Shown piece after piece: positions 50,407 through 59,126 of a stretch of 64,000 nt of DNA. Numbering within the stretch: the stretch's first letter is position 1; each line of letters opens with the position of its first letter. This DNA is from Variovorax paradoxus (lineage in GTDB: Bacteria; Pseudomonadota; Gammaproteobacteria; Burkholderiales; Burkholderiaceae_C): positions 1 through 64,000 of the forward strand of contig NZ_JAGGNV010000043.1 of NCBI RefSeq assembly GCF_018614955.1, in the 5' to 3' direction. A program made the position numbers and the translations under genes. The notes under the pieces are model-generated. The model was not told where the DNA came from. It searched no databases and saw only the letters and a list, made by a program, of their open reading frames with translations.

Positions 50407-51537
50407 CTACGGCAGTGGGGCGCCCAGCCTGCCTGCTGTTTCGTTGACGGTCGCCTGCACGTCCGAGTAGTGGGACATCTCCGTCCTGCCCGTCGACGAG
50501 TGCTTCACGTTCTGGTTCTGGTCGCCCAGGCCCTTGTGCCCCTCCTTCAGTTGCGCCTCGATGCATTCCTCCTTGCAATTGGGCGCCACCGCTTTCGCGC
50601 CTTTCGCGCAATGCTTGGCTTCTGCATCGAAGGACACGTGCGTGCCACTGGCGACCGGGGAAGTGGTCTTGTGATGCGTGTGCCGCAGCCCGTGCGTTCC
50701 CGAGCAACTGCCCCCTTCGGTGCACATGCACGGGGCCTTGTTCATCTCGTAGGGCTTCCATCCCGCCATGGGTGTTCCACCGAAGCTGTCCTTGAAGAAG
50801 GAACTTTTCGGGATGATGTGATCGCCGGTCTGCGCGGGGCAGCAGCCACCAATGCCATCGGCGACTTCGGGCGAGGCCTTGTACGGCACGAGCCTGCACC
50901 GGCGTGCCGCAAGACAATCGTTTGCGCTGGCCTTATTCGCGGCTCCTGTGAGATCGCTCTTGATGGATGAAAAGTCCCCCGAAAGACCCGTCTCGGCGCA
51001 AACATCCTTTCCATCCTTCTTGGCCGGCTTGTATTCCTTGCAGGCTTCCTTCTCCTTGGCCTTGTCCTCGTCGCACAGGTTCTTGATGTCGCCATCGGCC
51101 ATCGAATCGACGAAGGGCCAGGGGATCGCCTCGTTGGCGGTCGGGCTGCCGTGGTTGTTCGTGGTCTTGTCGAGATGGCGCACTGCGTTCTCGCCTTCGA
51201 ACTTCACGTCCATTGACCAATCGATGAAGTAGACCTTGCCCTTGATCTTGCTCGACACCACGCCCTTCTTGGCGGCACAGCCCGCTTCGTCGCCCGTCGA
51301 TGTCTTGAAGTAGGACTTGTTCTTCAGCATGACCTCCTGGCCGGAGATTTGTACCGACGAGCTTCCGTCGGAGGTGTCCGATGCGAGGGCGGTGTTGGGA
51401 TAGGGCACCGGCACGCCCGGCGGGGTGGCCGGGGTTTCGGGCGGCGTCATGCAGACGTCGGGCGTTGCGCAGATCGTCTTCCCTGCGCCCGCCTTGCACG
51501 CCACCTCGCGCCCGTTTGCAAAGACCTTGTTGGCCAC
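50407..51537 (-). CDS. PAAR-like (DUF4150) effector with HNH-type nuclease toxin domain
   Basis: A 376-residue polymorphic effector. Residues 1-110 are a DUF4150/PAAR-like domain (FANGREVACKAGAGKTICATPDVCMTPPETPATPPGVPVPYPNTALASDT) that would cap the VgrG spike. The C-terminal half is Cys- and His-rich: GCCPAQTGDHIIPKSSFF followed by APCMCTEGGSCSGTHGLRHTHHK. The D-H and H-x-x-H arrangement matches GHH/HNH endonuclease toxins (Tox-GHH2 type), so DNA cleavage in rival cells is the best guess. Context agrees: ketosynthase-like, DUF2169 and VgrG genes stand upstream and a candidate immunity gene downstream. Confidence 0.85.
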   Translation of the reverse strand: MANKVFANGREVACKAGAGKTICATPDVCMTPPETPATPPGVPVPYPNTALASDTSDGSSSVQISGQEVMLKNKSYFKTSTGDEAGCAAKKGVVSSKIKGKVYFIDWSMDVKFEGENAVRHLDKTTNNHGSPTANEAIPWPFVDSMADGDIKNLCDEDKAKEKEACKEYKPAKKDGKDVCAETGLSGDFSSIKSDLTGAANKASANDCLAARRCRLVPYKASPEVADGIGGCCPAQTGDHIIPKSSFFKDSFGGTPMAGWKPYEMNKAPCMCTEGGSCSGTHGLRHTHHKTTSPVASGTHVSFDAEAKHCAKGAKAVAPNCKEECIEAQLKEGHKGLGDQNQNVKHSSTGRTEMSHYSDVQATVNETAGRLGAPLP

Positions 51538-51538
51538 C

Positions 51539-52576
51539 TCAGGCTCCCGCCGAATGCCACGAGAAGATCATCGACGCGCGCCGTCCGTCCTCGTTGCCAA
51601 GATGCAGGAGGGCGTTGGTGCCTTTTGAATACGCCTTCTCGCACGCGGTCTTCAGCACCGCGATCATCACCAGGCCGATCGATGCTCCCACTTCGCCGAT
51701 GCAATCGGCCGGATGCCAGACGTCGAATTCGGTGCGCTTGGTTCGGTCGACGCGCGAGAATGCGAGCGCAGCTTCCTTGAAGGCATATTGCCCGCCGGAC
51801 GCGTCGATGATCTTGAACTCGAGGATGCTTTCGCCGCAGCCTGCGTCGCCCAGCGCCTGCTTGATGGCAGCGGTCAGCCCGTCCGCCCTCAAGGGCTCTT
51901 CTGAGTCGATATGCGCCTTCTCGACCGCAAAGCCGAGGCCATGACAGGCCAGCTGGCCGTCCGGCTGCCAGCGCAAGGGTTCGACGAGCAGTGCAGCCGC
52001 GCCCTCGCCTGGAATGAAGCCGTCGGAATTCTGGCTGGTGAGCAGGCGGTCGCGCCGCTCGCAATCCGCGAGCGTCGCGCCGACAAGCAAGCAGTCGCAC
52101 GCTGCCACGAGAACCTTCGTGACGCCGGCCGTTTCGATCAGGTGGCGGGCATGATGCAGCGCCACCGCCGCCGACACGTGCCCATTCGAGATCACCATCG
52201 ACTGCGCATGGAACCTGAAACCCAGCTCTTGTTCCAGCGCGGAGAAGAAGCGCGCGTCGTCCAGCACGATGCGGCCGGCACGCTTTGATTCGGCGAGGCA
52301 GAGCAACAGCGGCGTGGCCTCGCAGCTCGCGCGGTCCATGCCATCGAGGCACTCCTGCACGGCGCGTGCCGCCATCTTGAGCAGGCGCCGCTCGCCCCGA
52401 AAAGGCTCGGTGAACGGGACTTCGCATCCCATGAGCCACTCGCCGGCCTGGTCGCGAAATCGCGTCTCCTGAAAGTTGTCGATGGCCCCCCGGATGGCTG
52501 CGCAGGTCGAAGGCGCATCGAGGCCGACGCCGGTGACGAGCCCGGTGCGCCTGATCGAAAGCGGCTTCGTGGTCAC
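51539..52576 (-). CDS. Ketosynthase-like (thiolase-fold) protein of the effector module
   Basis: A 345-residue protein with a beta-ketoacyl-synthase-like fold: RRTGLVTGVGLDAPSTCAAIRGAIDNF, GRRLLKMAARAVQECL-like blocks, HVSAAVALHHARHLIETAGVTKVLVAACDCLLV and FIPGEGAAALLVEPL (the KAS GEGA motif). The nucleophile position reads MVISNGHVSA instead of a T-A-C-x-S motif, so no catalytic Cys is present. Homologues are found beside DUF2169 and DUF4150 genes in type VI clusters; a role as chaperone or structural adaptor for the effector is inferred. Overlaps the DUF2169 gene by ATGA. Confidence 0.8.
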   Translation of the reverse strand: MTTKPLSIRRTGLVTGVGLDAPSTCAAIRGAIDNFQETRFRDQAGEWLMGCEVPFTEPFRGERRLLKMAARAVQECLDGMDRASCEATPLLLCLAESKRAGRIVLDDARFFSALEQELGFRFHAQSMVISNGHVSAAVALHHARHLIETAGVTKVLVAACDCLLVGATLADCERRDRLLTSQNSDGFIPGEGAAALLVEPLRWQPDGQLACHGLGFAVEKAHIDSEEPLRADGLTAAIKQALGDAGCGESILEFKIIDASGGQYAFKEAALAFSRVDRTKRTEFDVWHPADCIGEVGASIGLVMIAVLKTACEKAYSKGTNALLHLGNEDGRRASMIFSWHSAGA

Positions 52577-53688
52577 GGCGCGTTCTCCAGCTTCTCGGGC
52601 CGCTTGCTGCTGACGAGGTCGCGCAGCGACGGATGCCAGGTCTTGCCGAGCTCACGTGCCCGCCACCATCCGCGAGACATGGTCCCGGCCAGGACGTTCG
52701 GGATCTCGAAGATGCTTTTCTTCAAGGGAAGCGTTGCGCGCCAGGCCAGCGTCACAAGCCCTTTGTCCATGTCGAAGGCGATCGTGTCGAGCACGGCGTT
52801 CACCTGTTCGTGGCCGCCTCCGCGTCGGAAAAAGGTGATCGGCACATCGCGGCAGGGCAGGCTGAACTTGGCGTGGCCCGTTGTTGTGAGGTTGGCGAGC
52901 GCCACGTCCTGAAGGCCGACCGGATAAGCAATCTGCTGGTCCTGCGGCGCGGCCTGGTAATAAGCATCCTGAAAGTCGGCGGGCAGGAACGGAAAGGTGT
53001 TGTCGATCCAATCCTGGTCGTAGGTGCCGGCATAAGGAAGGCGCGATGCCCAGCCTCTTCCCACCGGCCCGAATGACATTGGCGCAAAGTTTCCGTCGGG
53101 TGCATCCACCGGCCGGTTGGCTTCCTCGGTGTTCGGCAGCGGTGTTCCGTCAACGTACTTCGCCTGCAGGTTGCGGTGCCAGCCCCGGCCAACCGGATTG
53201 AGCATGTAGGCGCCATGCTGGTCCGGGTCTTCGTGCAACTCGTCGACGCCGCCGAATGCCGCGTCATAGGAGATGGGCTTGCTGACGAAAGGCAGCGCCT
53301 GCGAAGCGCGCACACCCGACAGGCCGCTGGCCCAATGCCGATCGCCCACGACCGCGAACACCTTCTGCCATGCGCCGATGCGCGCGCCCGCAAGCACGCG
53401 CTCGGTCGGCTCGCCATGGGGCGCCCATGCGCTGCCCGAAATGAGGATGTCGCATCGCAGCTTGCGTGGCGCGAAGTCCACCTCTTGCGATGGCGCGGAA
53501 AACCCCGGCTCGCCGGTGAAGGTGTCAGCGGTGATCAAGGGCAGTTGGACCGGATGGAGTTGCGCAACACGGCCCTGCTCGGGAATGCCGAAGGTGCCCT
53601 TGACCACAACGACCAGCAACTCGCGCCCGGACGGCTCGACCCCCTGCGTGTATCCAACAGTCATTCCGGTGGCGTTGATGACTTCCAT
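52573..53688 (-). CDS. DUF2169-family T6SS effector adaptor
   Basis: A 371-residue DUF2169 protein. Family hallmarks are an N-terminal LLVVVVKGTFGI, then DTFTGEPGFSAPSQEVDFAPRKLRCDILISGSAWAP (the typical DxxDxA.KP.tDV.l.G.A.AP element), YDAAFGG, NPVGRGW and the following NEE-like TEEANRPV. DUF2169 proteins are known adaptors that load PAAR or DUF4150 effectors on VgrG. It is placed between DUF6484 and the ketosynthase-like gene. Confidence 0.9.
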   Translation of the reverse strand: MEVINATGMTVGYTQGVEPSGRELLVVVVKGTFGIPEQGRVAQLHPVQLPLITADTFTGEPGFSAPSQEVDFAPRKLRCDILISGSAWAPHGEPTERVLAGARIGAWQKVFAVVGDRHWASGLSGVRASQALPFVSKPISYDAAFGGVDELHEDPDQHGAYMLNPVGRGWHRNLQAKYVDGTPLPNTEEANRPVDAPDGNFAPMSFGPVGRGWASRLPYAGTYDQDWIDNTFPFLPADFQDAYYQAAPQDQQIAYPVGLQDVALANLTTTGHAKFSLPCRDVPITFFRRGGGHEQVNAVLDTIAFDMDKGLVTLAWRATLPLKKSIFEIPNVLAGTMSRGWWRARELGKTWHPSLRDLVSSKRPEKLENAP

Positions 53689-53703
53689 GAGGGATGCCCC
53701 GCC

Positions 53704-54252
53704 TCAGTTGATCTGCACCGCGCCACCCTTCACCCGGTTGACCCCCGTCGACCGGCTCAGGACGTAGCTCCCCTGGATCAGGACCTTTCCGGCGCGCGTC
53801 AGGGTTATGCTGGCCCGGCCGCAGCGCATGACCAATTGCTCCCGGGCGCTCAGGATCATCCGTTCGCCGTCTGCATCCACTTCGACCTGTGCCGGCCGTT
53901 CCGCAAGCGGCCAGGCCTCGGAGTGGCGCAGCACGCCCATGACGATGGGACGGCTGGCATCGCCACCCTCGAACATCAGCACGACGTGATGCCCTATGTG
54001 GGCGCCGTGCAAGTCGACCACCGCGCGCGCGCGCACGGCCGCGTTGCCGAGTTGGCCCGCGAACAGCACCAGCGGCGTGCGTCCCTCGTCCGTGATGGCG
54101 ATCAATTCGCCCGTGACGACGGACGGCAGGCTCTCGCTCTGGTGCAAAGCGGACCGTCCGGACAGCAGCTGTTGCAATTCCGGCGCCGGCGCTTCCATCA
54201 CGGCCTGCCCGTTTTCGGTAATCAACTCTTCGATGGACTGTCTTTTGCTCAT
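53704..54252 (-). CDS. DUF6484-type protein between vgrG and DUF2169
   Basis: A 182-residue protein. The core VTGELIAITDEGRTPLVLFAGQLGNAAVRARAVVDLHGAHIGHHVVLMFEGGDASRPIVMGVLRHSEAW is an OB-fold-like beta domain resembling the gp5-like part of VgrG (GRV...D.E....V.V), followed by MILSAREQLVMRCGRASITLTRAGKVLIQGSYVLSRSTGVNRVKGGAVQIN, which resembles the beta-helical tail of VgrG (SITLT-x-x-G). Members occur next to vgrG and DUF2169 genes. It probably acts in spike assembly or effector attachment. Confidence 0.8.
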   Translation of the reverse strand: MSKRQSIEELITENGQAVMEAPAPELQQLLSGRSALHQSESLPSVVTGELIAITDEGRTPLVLFAGQLGNAAVRARAVVDLHGAHIGHHVVLMFEGGDASRPIVMGVLRHSEAWPLAERPAQVEVDADGERMILSAREQLVMRCGRASITLTRAGKVLIQGSYVLSRSTGVNRVKGGAVQIN

Positions 54253-54272
54253 GGTGTTCTCGCTGCGAGATG

Positions 54273-56654
54273 TCAGTTCTGAAGAATCTTCGAGCCCTTC
54301 ATCACGATGTCGCTGCTCGCCTTCACATTGATCTTCCCCGAGCCCTCCACCGTGATGTCCTTGCCCTTGATCACGATCGTTCCATCCTTCTTCATCGTGA
54401 TGCTTGCACTACCCGTGGTGATGGAAATCGAATCGCCCGCGCTGATCGTCAGATTCTTGCCGACCGTCAGCGCGTCGTCCTTGCCCACGTTCGCCGTGCG
54501 CCCCTCGCCAACAGAGCGCGACTCGTTCTTGCCGACGCTGGTCGACAGATTCGACCCCACATCGATTGAGCGGTTCGAGCCCACGCTGGTCGACTGATTG
54601 GCGCCCACGTTGATGGTCTGGCTCGCGCCCACCGTCACGGCCTGCATGGCGCCGACGGTGATCTCCTGCGCCGCGCCGACCGAAATCGTTTCGTTCACGC
54701 CCACGCTGTGCGTCCGCTGCAGCGCCACCGTCGCCGTTTCGCTCGCACCGACGCTGATGCTGCGGTTGGCCCCGATGGTGATCGTTTCATTCGCCCCCAC
54801 CTTCTCGGTCCGGTTGACGCCGATCGTGATGTCCTCGTTGCTGCCGACCTTCTCCGTTCGGTTCACGCCGATCGTGATCGTCTCGTTGTTGTCCACCGTC
54901 TCGGTGCGGTCGTGCTTGACGTGCGTGGTCTCGTCGTGGTCGATGGTCTTCGTGCGATCGTGTCCGACCGTGTGCGTCTCATCGTTTTCGACCGAGATGT
55001 CCTGGTTCTTCTCAGCATGCAGATACACCTGCTCGCTGCCCTTCTTGTCGTCGAAGCGGAACTCGTTGCAGTTCGCGGTGCTGCCCTTGGGCGTGGACCG
55101 CGTGCGAAAGCCGCTTTGCGTGTGCGAGTCGAAGGGCTTGGGCTGGTCGTCGTTGTAGACGCGCCCGACGATGATCGGCCGGTCCGGGTCGCCGTTCAGG
55201 AAGTCGACGATCACCTCCTGCCCGATGCGCGGAATGAAGTAGCCGCCCCAGCCCTTGCCCGCCCACGGCTGCGACACGCGCACCCAGCAGGTGGACTTCT
55301 CGTTGCTCTCGTCGTAGCGGTCCCAGTGGAAATGCACCTTCACGCGGCCGAAGTCGTCGGCATGGATCTCCTCGCCCTTCGGCCCGACCACGATCGCGCT
55401 CTGCGGGCCGGGCATGGTCACGCGCGGCGTCAGCCGCGGCGGCCGGAAGGGCGTGTCGGCCGGCAGCACGGTGAGCAGGAAAACGCCGTTGCCGCGCACC
55501 GGCTGGTGCAGCTCCGGCGCGCTGCGCACGATGTCCTGCAGCGCCTCGATCCAGTGGGCGTTGATCGGGTCCTCGCGCAGCAGATCGAGCAGCACCTGGC
55601 CCTGCCGCTCGACCTTGCTTTCGCTCTCGCTCATGCTCTCGTAGCCCGGATGCGTCACGACGAAGGCGCAGCTCGCGATCAGGTAGTCGCCGTCGGCGCC
55701 GCCCGCGGGGTGGCCCTTGAAGCTGAAGTTCATGCCGGCGGCCACATCAGGCCAGCGCGTGATCGCCCAGTTCAGTCGGCGGCGCGCCACCAGCTCCTCG
55801 GTGCGCACCTTGGCGGCGTCTTCGGTGTCGGCTTCGCGAAAGTAGCCGCCGGGGAACTCGAAGGCTTCGAAATCGGCCAGCTCGTGCACGTCGGGGTCAC
55901 CCTTGTCAGCGCTGAGCTTCTTGCGGATCGCCTTGAAGTCGCTGTCGCGCGAGGCGAAGCTGCCGGTGTCGAGGCGACGCGAATCCACCCACAGGCTGAT
56001 CTCGTTGAAGCGCGCCTCGCTGGCGCCGGTGGACACGTAGTTCAGCGTGTCAGTCACCGGCAGCTTCTCGTGCGCCACGTCGCTCGCATCGGAGAGGTGC
56101 ATGGTGCCGGGCGCGTCGTGCGCGTCGAACCAGTAGTAGACGCCCTCGTCCTCGAGCAGCCGCGAGAGGTACTGGTAGTCGCTCTCCTGGTGCTGCACGC
56201 TGTAGCGGCGCGCGTCGTGCGTGCCGATGACCTTGTCGGTCTTGATCTTCTTGAAGCGCTTGATCGGGCTGTCCTCGAACACCGCGTCGAGCAGGTCCAG
56301 CACCGGCTTGTCCTGCAGGATGCGCGAGTTGCTGCGCTTGGTGAGCAGCCAGAACCACGAGCGCAGCGTGAAGCAGTATTCGAAGTAGCGCCCCACGCTG
56401 CCCTTGCGCATGAAGCGCACCGCATGCCCCTGGCAATGGCGCTCGTGCTTGGCGCCATCGGCATCGAGGAACTCGAACACCACGTCGAAGGCACGGCCGA
56501 GGATGTCCTTGGCGTCGATCTTCTCGTTCGCCGACAGCACGGTCAGCTCGTAGATCGCCGGACGCGACAGGCTTTCCTGGCCCACCACGCTCCAGAACAT
56601 CAGGTCGTCGTTGACGGGCGAGTCGCTCTTGATGATGAATTGCGTGTCGGCCAT
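54273..56654 (-). CDS. vgrG: Type VI secretion spike protein VgrG (TssI)
   Basis: A 793-residue VgrG. N-terminal gp27-like region (YELTVLSANEKIDAKDILGRAFDVVFE, RYSVQHQESDYQYLSRLLEDEGVYYWF), the gp5-like OB-fold (DDFGRVKVHFHWDRYDESNEKSTCWVRVSQPWAGKGWGGYFIPRIGQEVIVDFLNGDPDRPIIVGRVYN), and a C-terminal beta-helix needle. From about residue 570 to 720 there are more than a dozen short repeats of the type ITIGVNRTEKVG-, TSVGSNRSIDVGSN-, a much longer run than in the average VgrG. No extra toxin domain follows, so effectors are carried by partners: the DUF4150 toxin and possibly the protease upstream. Confidence 0.95.
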   Translation of the reverse strand: MADTQFIIKSDSPVNDDLMFWSVVGQESLSRPAIYELTVLSANEKIDAKDILGRAFDVVFEFLDADGAKHERHCQGHAVRFMRKGSVGRYFEYCFTLRSWFWLLTKRSNSRILQDKPVLDLLDAVFEDSPIKRFKKIKTDKVIGTHDARRYSVQHQESDYQYLSRLLEDEGVYYWFDAHDAPGTMHLSDASDVAHEKLPVTDTLNYVSTGASEARFNEISLWVDSRRLDTGSFASRDSDFKAIRKKLSADKGDPDVHELADFEAFEFPGGYFREADTEDAAKVRTEELVARRRLNWAITRWPDVAAGMNFSFKGHPAGGADGDYLIASCAFVVTHPGYESMSESESKVERQGQVLLDLLREDPINAHWIEALQDIVRSAPELHQPVRGNGVFLLTVLPADTPFRPPRLTPRVTMPGPQSAIVVGPKGEEIHADDFGRVKVHFHWDRYDESNEKSTCWVRVSQPWAGKGWGGYFIPRIGQEVIVDFLNGDPDRPIIVGRVYNDDQPKPFDSHTQSGFRTRSTPKGSTANCNEFRFDDKKGSEQVYLHAEKNQDISVENDETHTVGHDRTKTIDHDETTHVKHDRTETVDNNETITIGVNRTEKVGSNEDITIGVNRTEKVGANETITIGANRSISVGASETATVALQRTHSVGVNETISVGAAQEITVGAMQAVTVGASQTINVGANQSTSVGSNRSIDVGSNLSTSVGKNESRSVGEGRTANVGKDDALTVGKNLTISAGDSISITTGSASITMKKDGTIVIKGKDITVEGSGKINVKASSDIVMKGSKILQN

Positions 56655-56676
56655 GGATTTTTCTTTCTGTGCCGAG

Positions 56677-58062
56677 CTAGGACGAACGAGAGGCCGCCGC
56701 TTCGCAAGCCCGTGCCGACACGATCCAGCCGTTCACCGGCTTGCCGCCTTCGATGCGCAGGTGCGCCGCCGCCACCGCGCCGACGACCATCCCCGCGTCC
56801 GCGAGCACTTCGCGCAGGTAGCTCTCGCGATGGCTGTAGCGGCCGTGGTGGTGCAGATGGAAGCCCGCCTCCTTCATATCCTCCGGCGCATCGAGGGCCT
56901 CGACGGTGAACACCAGCCAGCCGCCCGGCCGCAGCGCCCGGGCCGTGGCCTTCGCCACCGCACGCAGGTCGCCGAAATAGCACAGCGTGTCGGCCGAGAT
57001 GACGAGGTCGTAGGAGGCCGGCGCCGCGCCTTCGATGAAGGCCGTGAGTTCGGCCTTGGCCAGCACGTCGTAGACCTGCCGCGCCCGCGCCCGCGCCAGC
57101 ATCCGCTCCGAGAGATCGACGCCTTCCAGGCGCCGCGCGTAGGGTGCGAGCAGCGGGCCGCACAGCCCGGTGCCGCAGCCGGCGTCGAGCACTGCGAGCT
57201 CGCCCCGGGGGGCGCCCAGCAGCCCGTCCACGGTCTGCGCGATCAGCTCCGGCGCGCGGTAGTGCAGGTGCGCCAGCTTGGCGTCGAAGCTGTCGGCAAA
57301 GCCGTCGAACACCTTCTCCACGTAATCGTCGGCAGCGCGCTCCGGCACGCCTTCGCCCGAGCAGGCCGCGAGATGATGGCGCGCCGCCGGGTTGCCGGGT
57401 TCGTCCTTCAGCCAGTCGCGGTACACCTGCGCCGCCTCCTCGAAACGCCCGAGCATGTAGTAGGCCAGGCCGAGCGCCTCGCGCGCCGGCGCATGGCCGG
57501 GCTTCAGCAGCAAGGCCTCGCAGAAGCAACGCATCGATTCCTCTTCGCGCCCCAGTCCATTGAGCAGGCGGCCGAGATTGGTGTGGGCCTCGACGTTCTT
57601 CGGATCCAGCTCGATGGCGCGCCGGTAGGCGCTCTCCGATTCTTCGGGCCGCCCCTGCTCGCGCCGCAGCACGCCGAGGTTGTTAAGGATGTCGGCGCGC
57701 GCAGGCGCCAGGCGCACGGCCTGCTCGTAGGCATCGGCGGCGGCGTCGACCTGGCCGCTTTCGAGCAGCACGTTGCCCAGGTTGTTGTGCCAGTCGGGCA
57801 CGGCCGCGTTCAGGGCGATGGAGCCGCGGATCAGCTCCAAGGCCTGGTCGCTGCGGCCGCGCTGGTGCGCCAGCACGCCCTTGAAGTGCATCGCATCGGC
57901 GTGGGCCGGCGCTACCTGGAGGATGCGCTCGTAGAGTTTTTCCGCATCGTCGAGTCCTCCGGCGCGGTGCAGCTGCACGGCCAGCGCCAGCGCCTGGTGA
58001 GGACCCAGCCCCTCGGCGAGCGGCACGAGACGACGATGGGAGCGCGTCTTCCTTTTCTGCAT
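56677..58062 (-). CDS. TPR-methyltransferase protein in the T6SS cluster
   Basis: A 461-residue protein. Residues about 20-230 contain six or so tetratricopeptide repeats (LHRAGGLDDAEKLYERILQVAPAHADAMHFKGVLAHQRGRSDQAL, and following units). Residues about 265-440 are a SAM-dependent methyltransferase domain with motif I VLDAGCGTGLCGP, motif II/III GVDLSERMLARARA and motif IV DLVISADTLCYFGDL. The substrate is unknown. Its position between vgrG and the putative protease effector, in one operon, suggests that it modifies a T6SS component or effector; that is inference. Confidence 0.88.
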   Translation of the reverse strand: MQKRKTRSHRRLVPLAEGLGPHQALALAVQLHRAGGLDDAEKLYERILQVAPAHADAMHFKGVLAHQRGRSDQALELIRGSIALNAAVPDWHNNLGNVLLESGQVDAAADAYEQAVRLAPARADILNNLGVLRREQGRPEESESAYRRAIELDPKNVEAHTNLGRLLNGLGREEESMRCFCEALLLKPGHAPAREALGLAYYMLGRFEEAAQVYRDWLKDEPGNPAARHHLAACSGEGVPERAADDYVEKVFDGFADSFDAKLAHLHYRAPELIAQTVDGLLGAPRGELAVLDAGCGTGLCGPLLAPYARRLEGVDLSERMLARARARQVYDVLAKAELTAFIEGAAPASYDLVISADTLCYFGDLRAVAKATARALRPGGWLVFTVEALDAPEDMKEAGFHLHHHGRYSHRESYLREVLADAGMVVGAVAAAHLRIEGGKPVNGWIVSARACEAAASRSS

Positions 58063-58063
58063 C

Positions 58064-59110
58064 CTAGATCGTCTTCAAGAAGCTGATGGCGTAGTACGAC
58101 CAGCAGTCGGCCAGCTGGCGTGCATCGGCGGGGTTCGTCCGGGCCAGCGCCTTGCATCCGGGAATGCCATAGACCAGCGCTCCCGCGGAGTCCTTGTCCG
58201 TGGTGCCCAGCACCTTGTGCGTCAGCTCGTGGTAGATGGTCGCGGCCGGCCCTTCGTAGCGGTCGGGCTTGGTGAGGAAGCGCTGGTTGATCACCACGCG
58301 CATGCCTGAGCCCGTGTGGTTGCCGGCATTCCACACATAGCCGTAGACGCCGGGTCCGACCACGTCGTCCACCGTCGGCCCGAGCGGATCCACACCATTG
58401 ATGTAGTGGTTCGTGATGGTCTCGCGCAGCACGAAGGTGACGGGCCGCGTCTTCATGGCCAGCAGCATGGTCTCGGCCTTCTGCAGCATGTCCTCCATGG
58501 CCGCTTTCGACGCGATGCCGAACCAGGAGGTGTAACGCTCGAGCTCGGGCGAGCCGGCGCCGCGTCCGGTGGCCACGCCCATCAGCGCGGCGCGCATGCC
58601 CATGGTCGCCTTCTGCGCGCCGAGCATCGCGTCGGCGTAGCCGAGCCGCGCCTTCTGTAGCTTCTCGCCCGCGAAGCCTTCGTAGCGCACGTTGTCGAAG
58701 TTGGGGTCCGTCTCAAGCTTCAGCAGCATGCCGCTGTAGTCAGCGCCGAGCTGGCCGGCAGCCAGCTTGCCCGCGCCGCCGGCGATCTCGCCCAGCAGGC
58801 CGGCGGGCCGGTTCATGCGCTGGATGTTGCTCTTGGCCGTCTGGTGCTGCGCGCTGGCCTTGTCCTCCTCGCCCAGCTGGCGCAGCAGGTCAGCCACCGC
58901 CCCGTCGCTGTTGCGGATGCTCCTCAGGGGATCGTCCTTGGAGTCCGTCCAGTTCTTCACTGCCAGCTTGAGCGCTCCCAGGGTCTGCGAGTCGGGGCGC
59001 TCGGTGAAGGACTTCAGCGCGGCGTCGACCACGCGCAGTTCGGAGCTGCGCGGCTTCGTCAGGCCGCGGCGCGTGCGTCGCATCCAGGTGTCGTAGCTCA
59101 TGACGGGCAT
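58064..59110 (-). CDS. Putative M35-like zinc metallopeptidase effector
   Basis: A 348-residue protein without signal peptide. C-terminal catalytic motif ATIYHELTHKVLGTTD near residue 290: HExxH (two zinc-binding His and catalytic Glu) followed by GTxD, whose Asp is the third zinc ligand in aspzincins (M35, deuterolysin/peptidyl-Lys type). VYG and WSYYAISF follow, as in that family. The N-terminal 200 residues are helical and unrelated to known domains (GGAGKLAAGQLGADYSGMLL). Location in the effector operon suggests a secreted toxin targeting proteins of other cells. Start at 59110 with GGAG upstream. No separate immunity gene is evident. Confidence 0.75.
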   Translation of the reverse strand: MPVMSYDTWMRRTRRGLTKPRSSELRVVDAALKSFTERPDSQTLGALKLAVKNWTDSKDDPLRSIRNSDGAVADLLRQLGEEDKASAQHQTAKSNIQRMNRPAGLLGEIAGGAGKLAAGQLGADYSGMLLKLETDPNFDNVRYEGFAGEKLQKARLGYADAMLGAQKATMGMRAALMGVATGRGAGSPELERYTSWFGIASKAAMEDMLQKAETMLLAMKTRPVTFVLRETITNHYINGVDPLGPTVDDVVGPGVYGYVWNAGNHTGSGMRVVINQRFLTKPDRYEGPAATIYHELTHKVLGTTDKDSAGALVYGIPGCKALARTNPADARQLADCWSYYAISFLKTI

Positions 59111-59126
59111 GCTCGTCTCCTCGACG

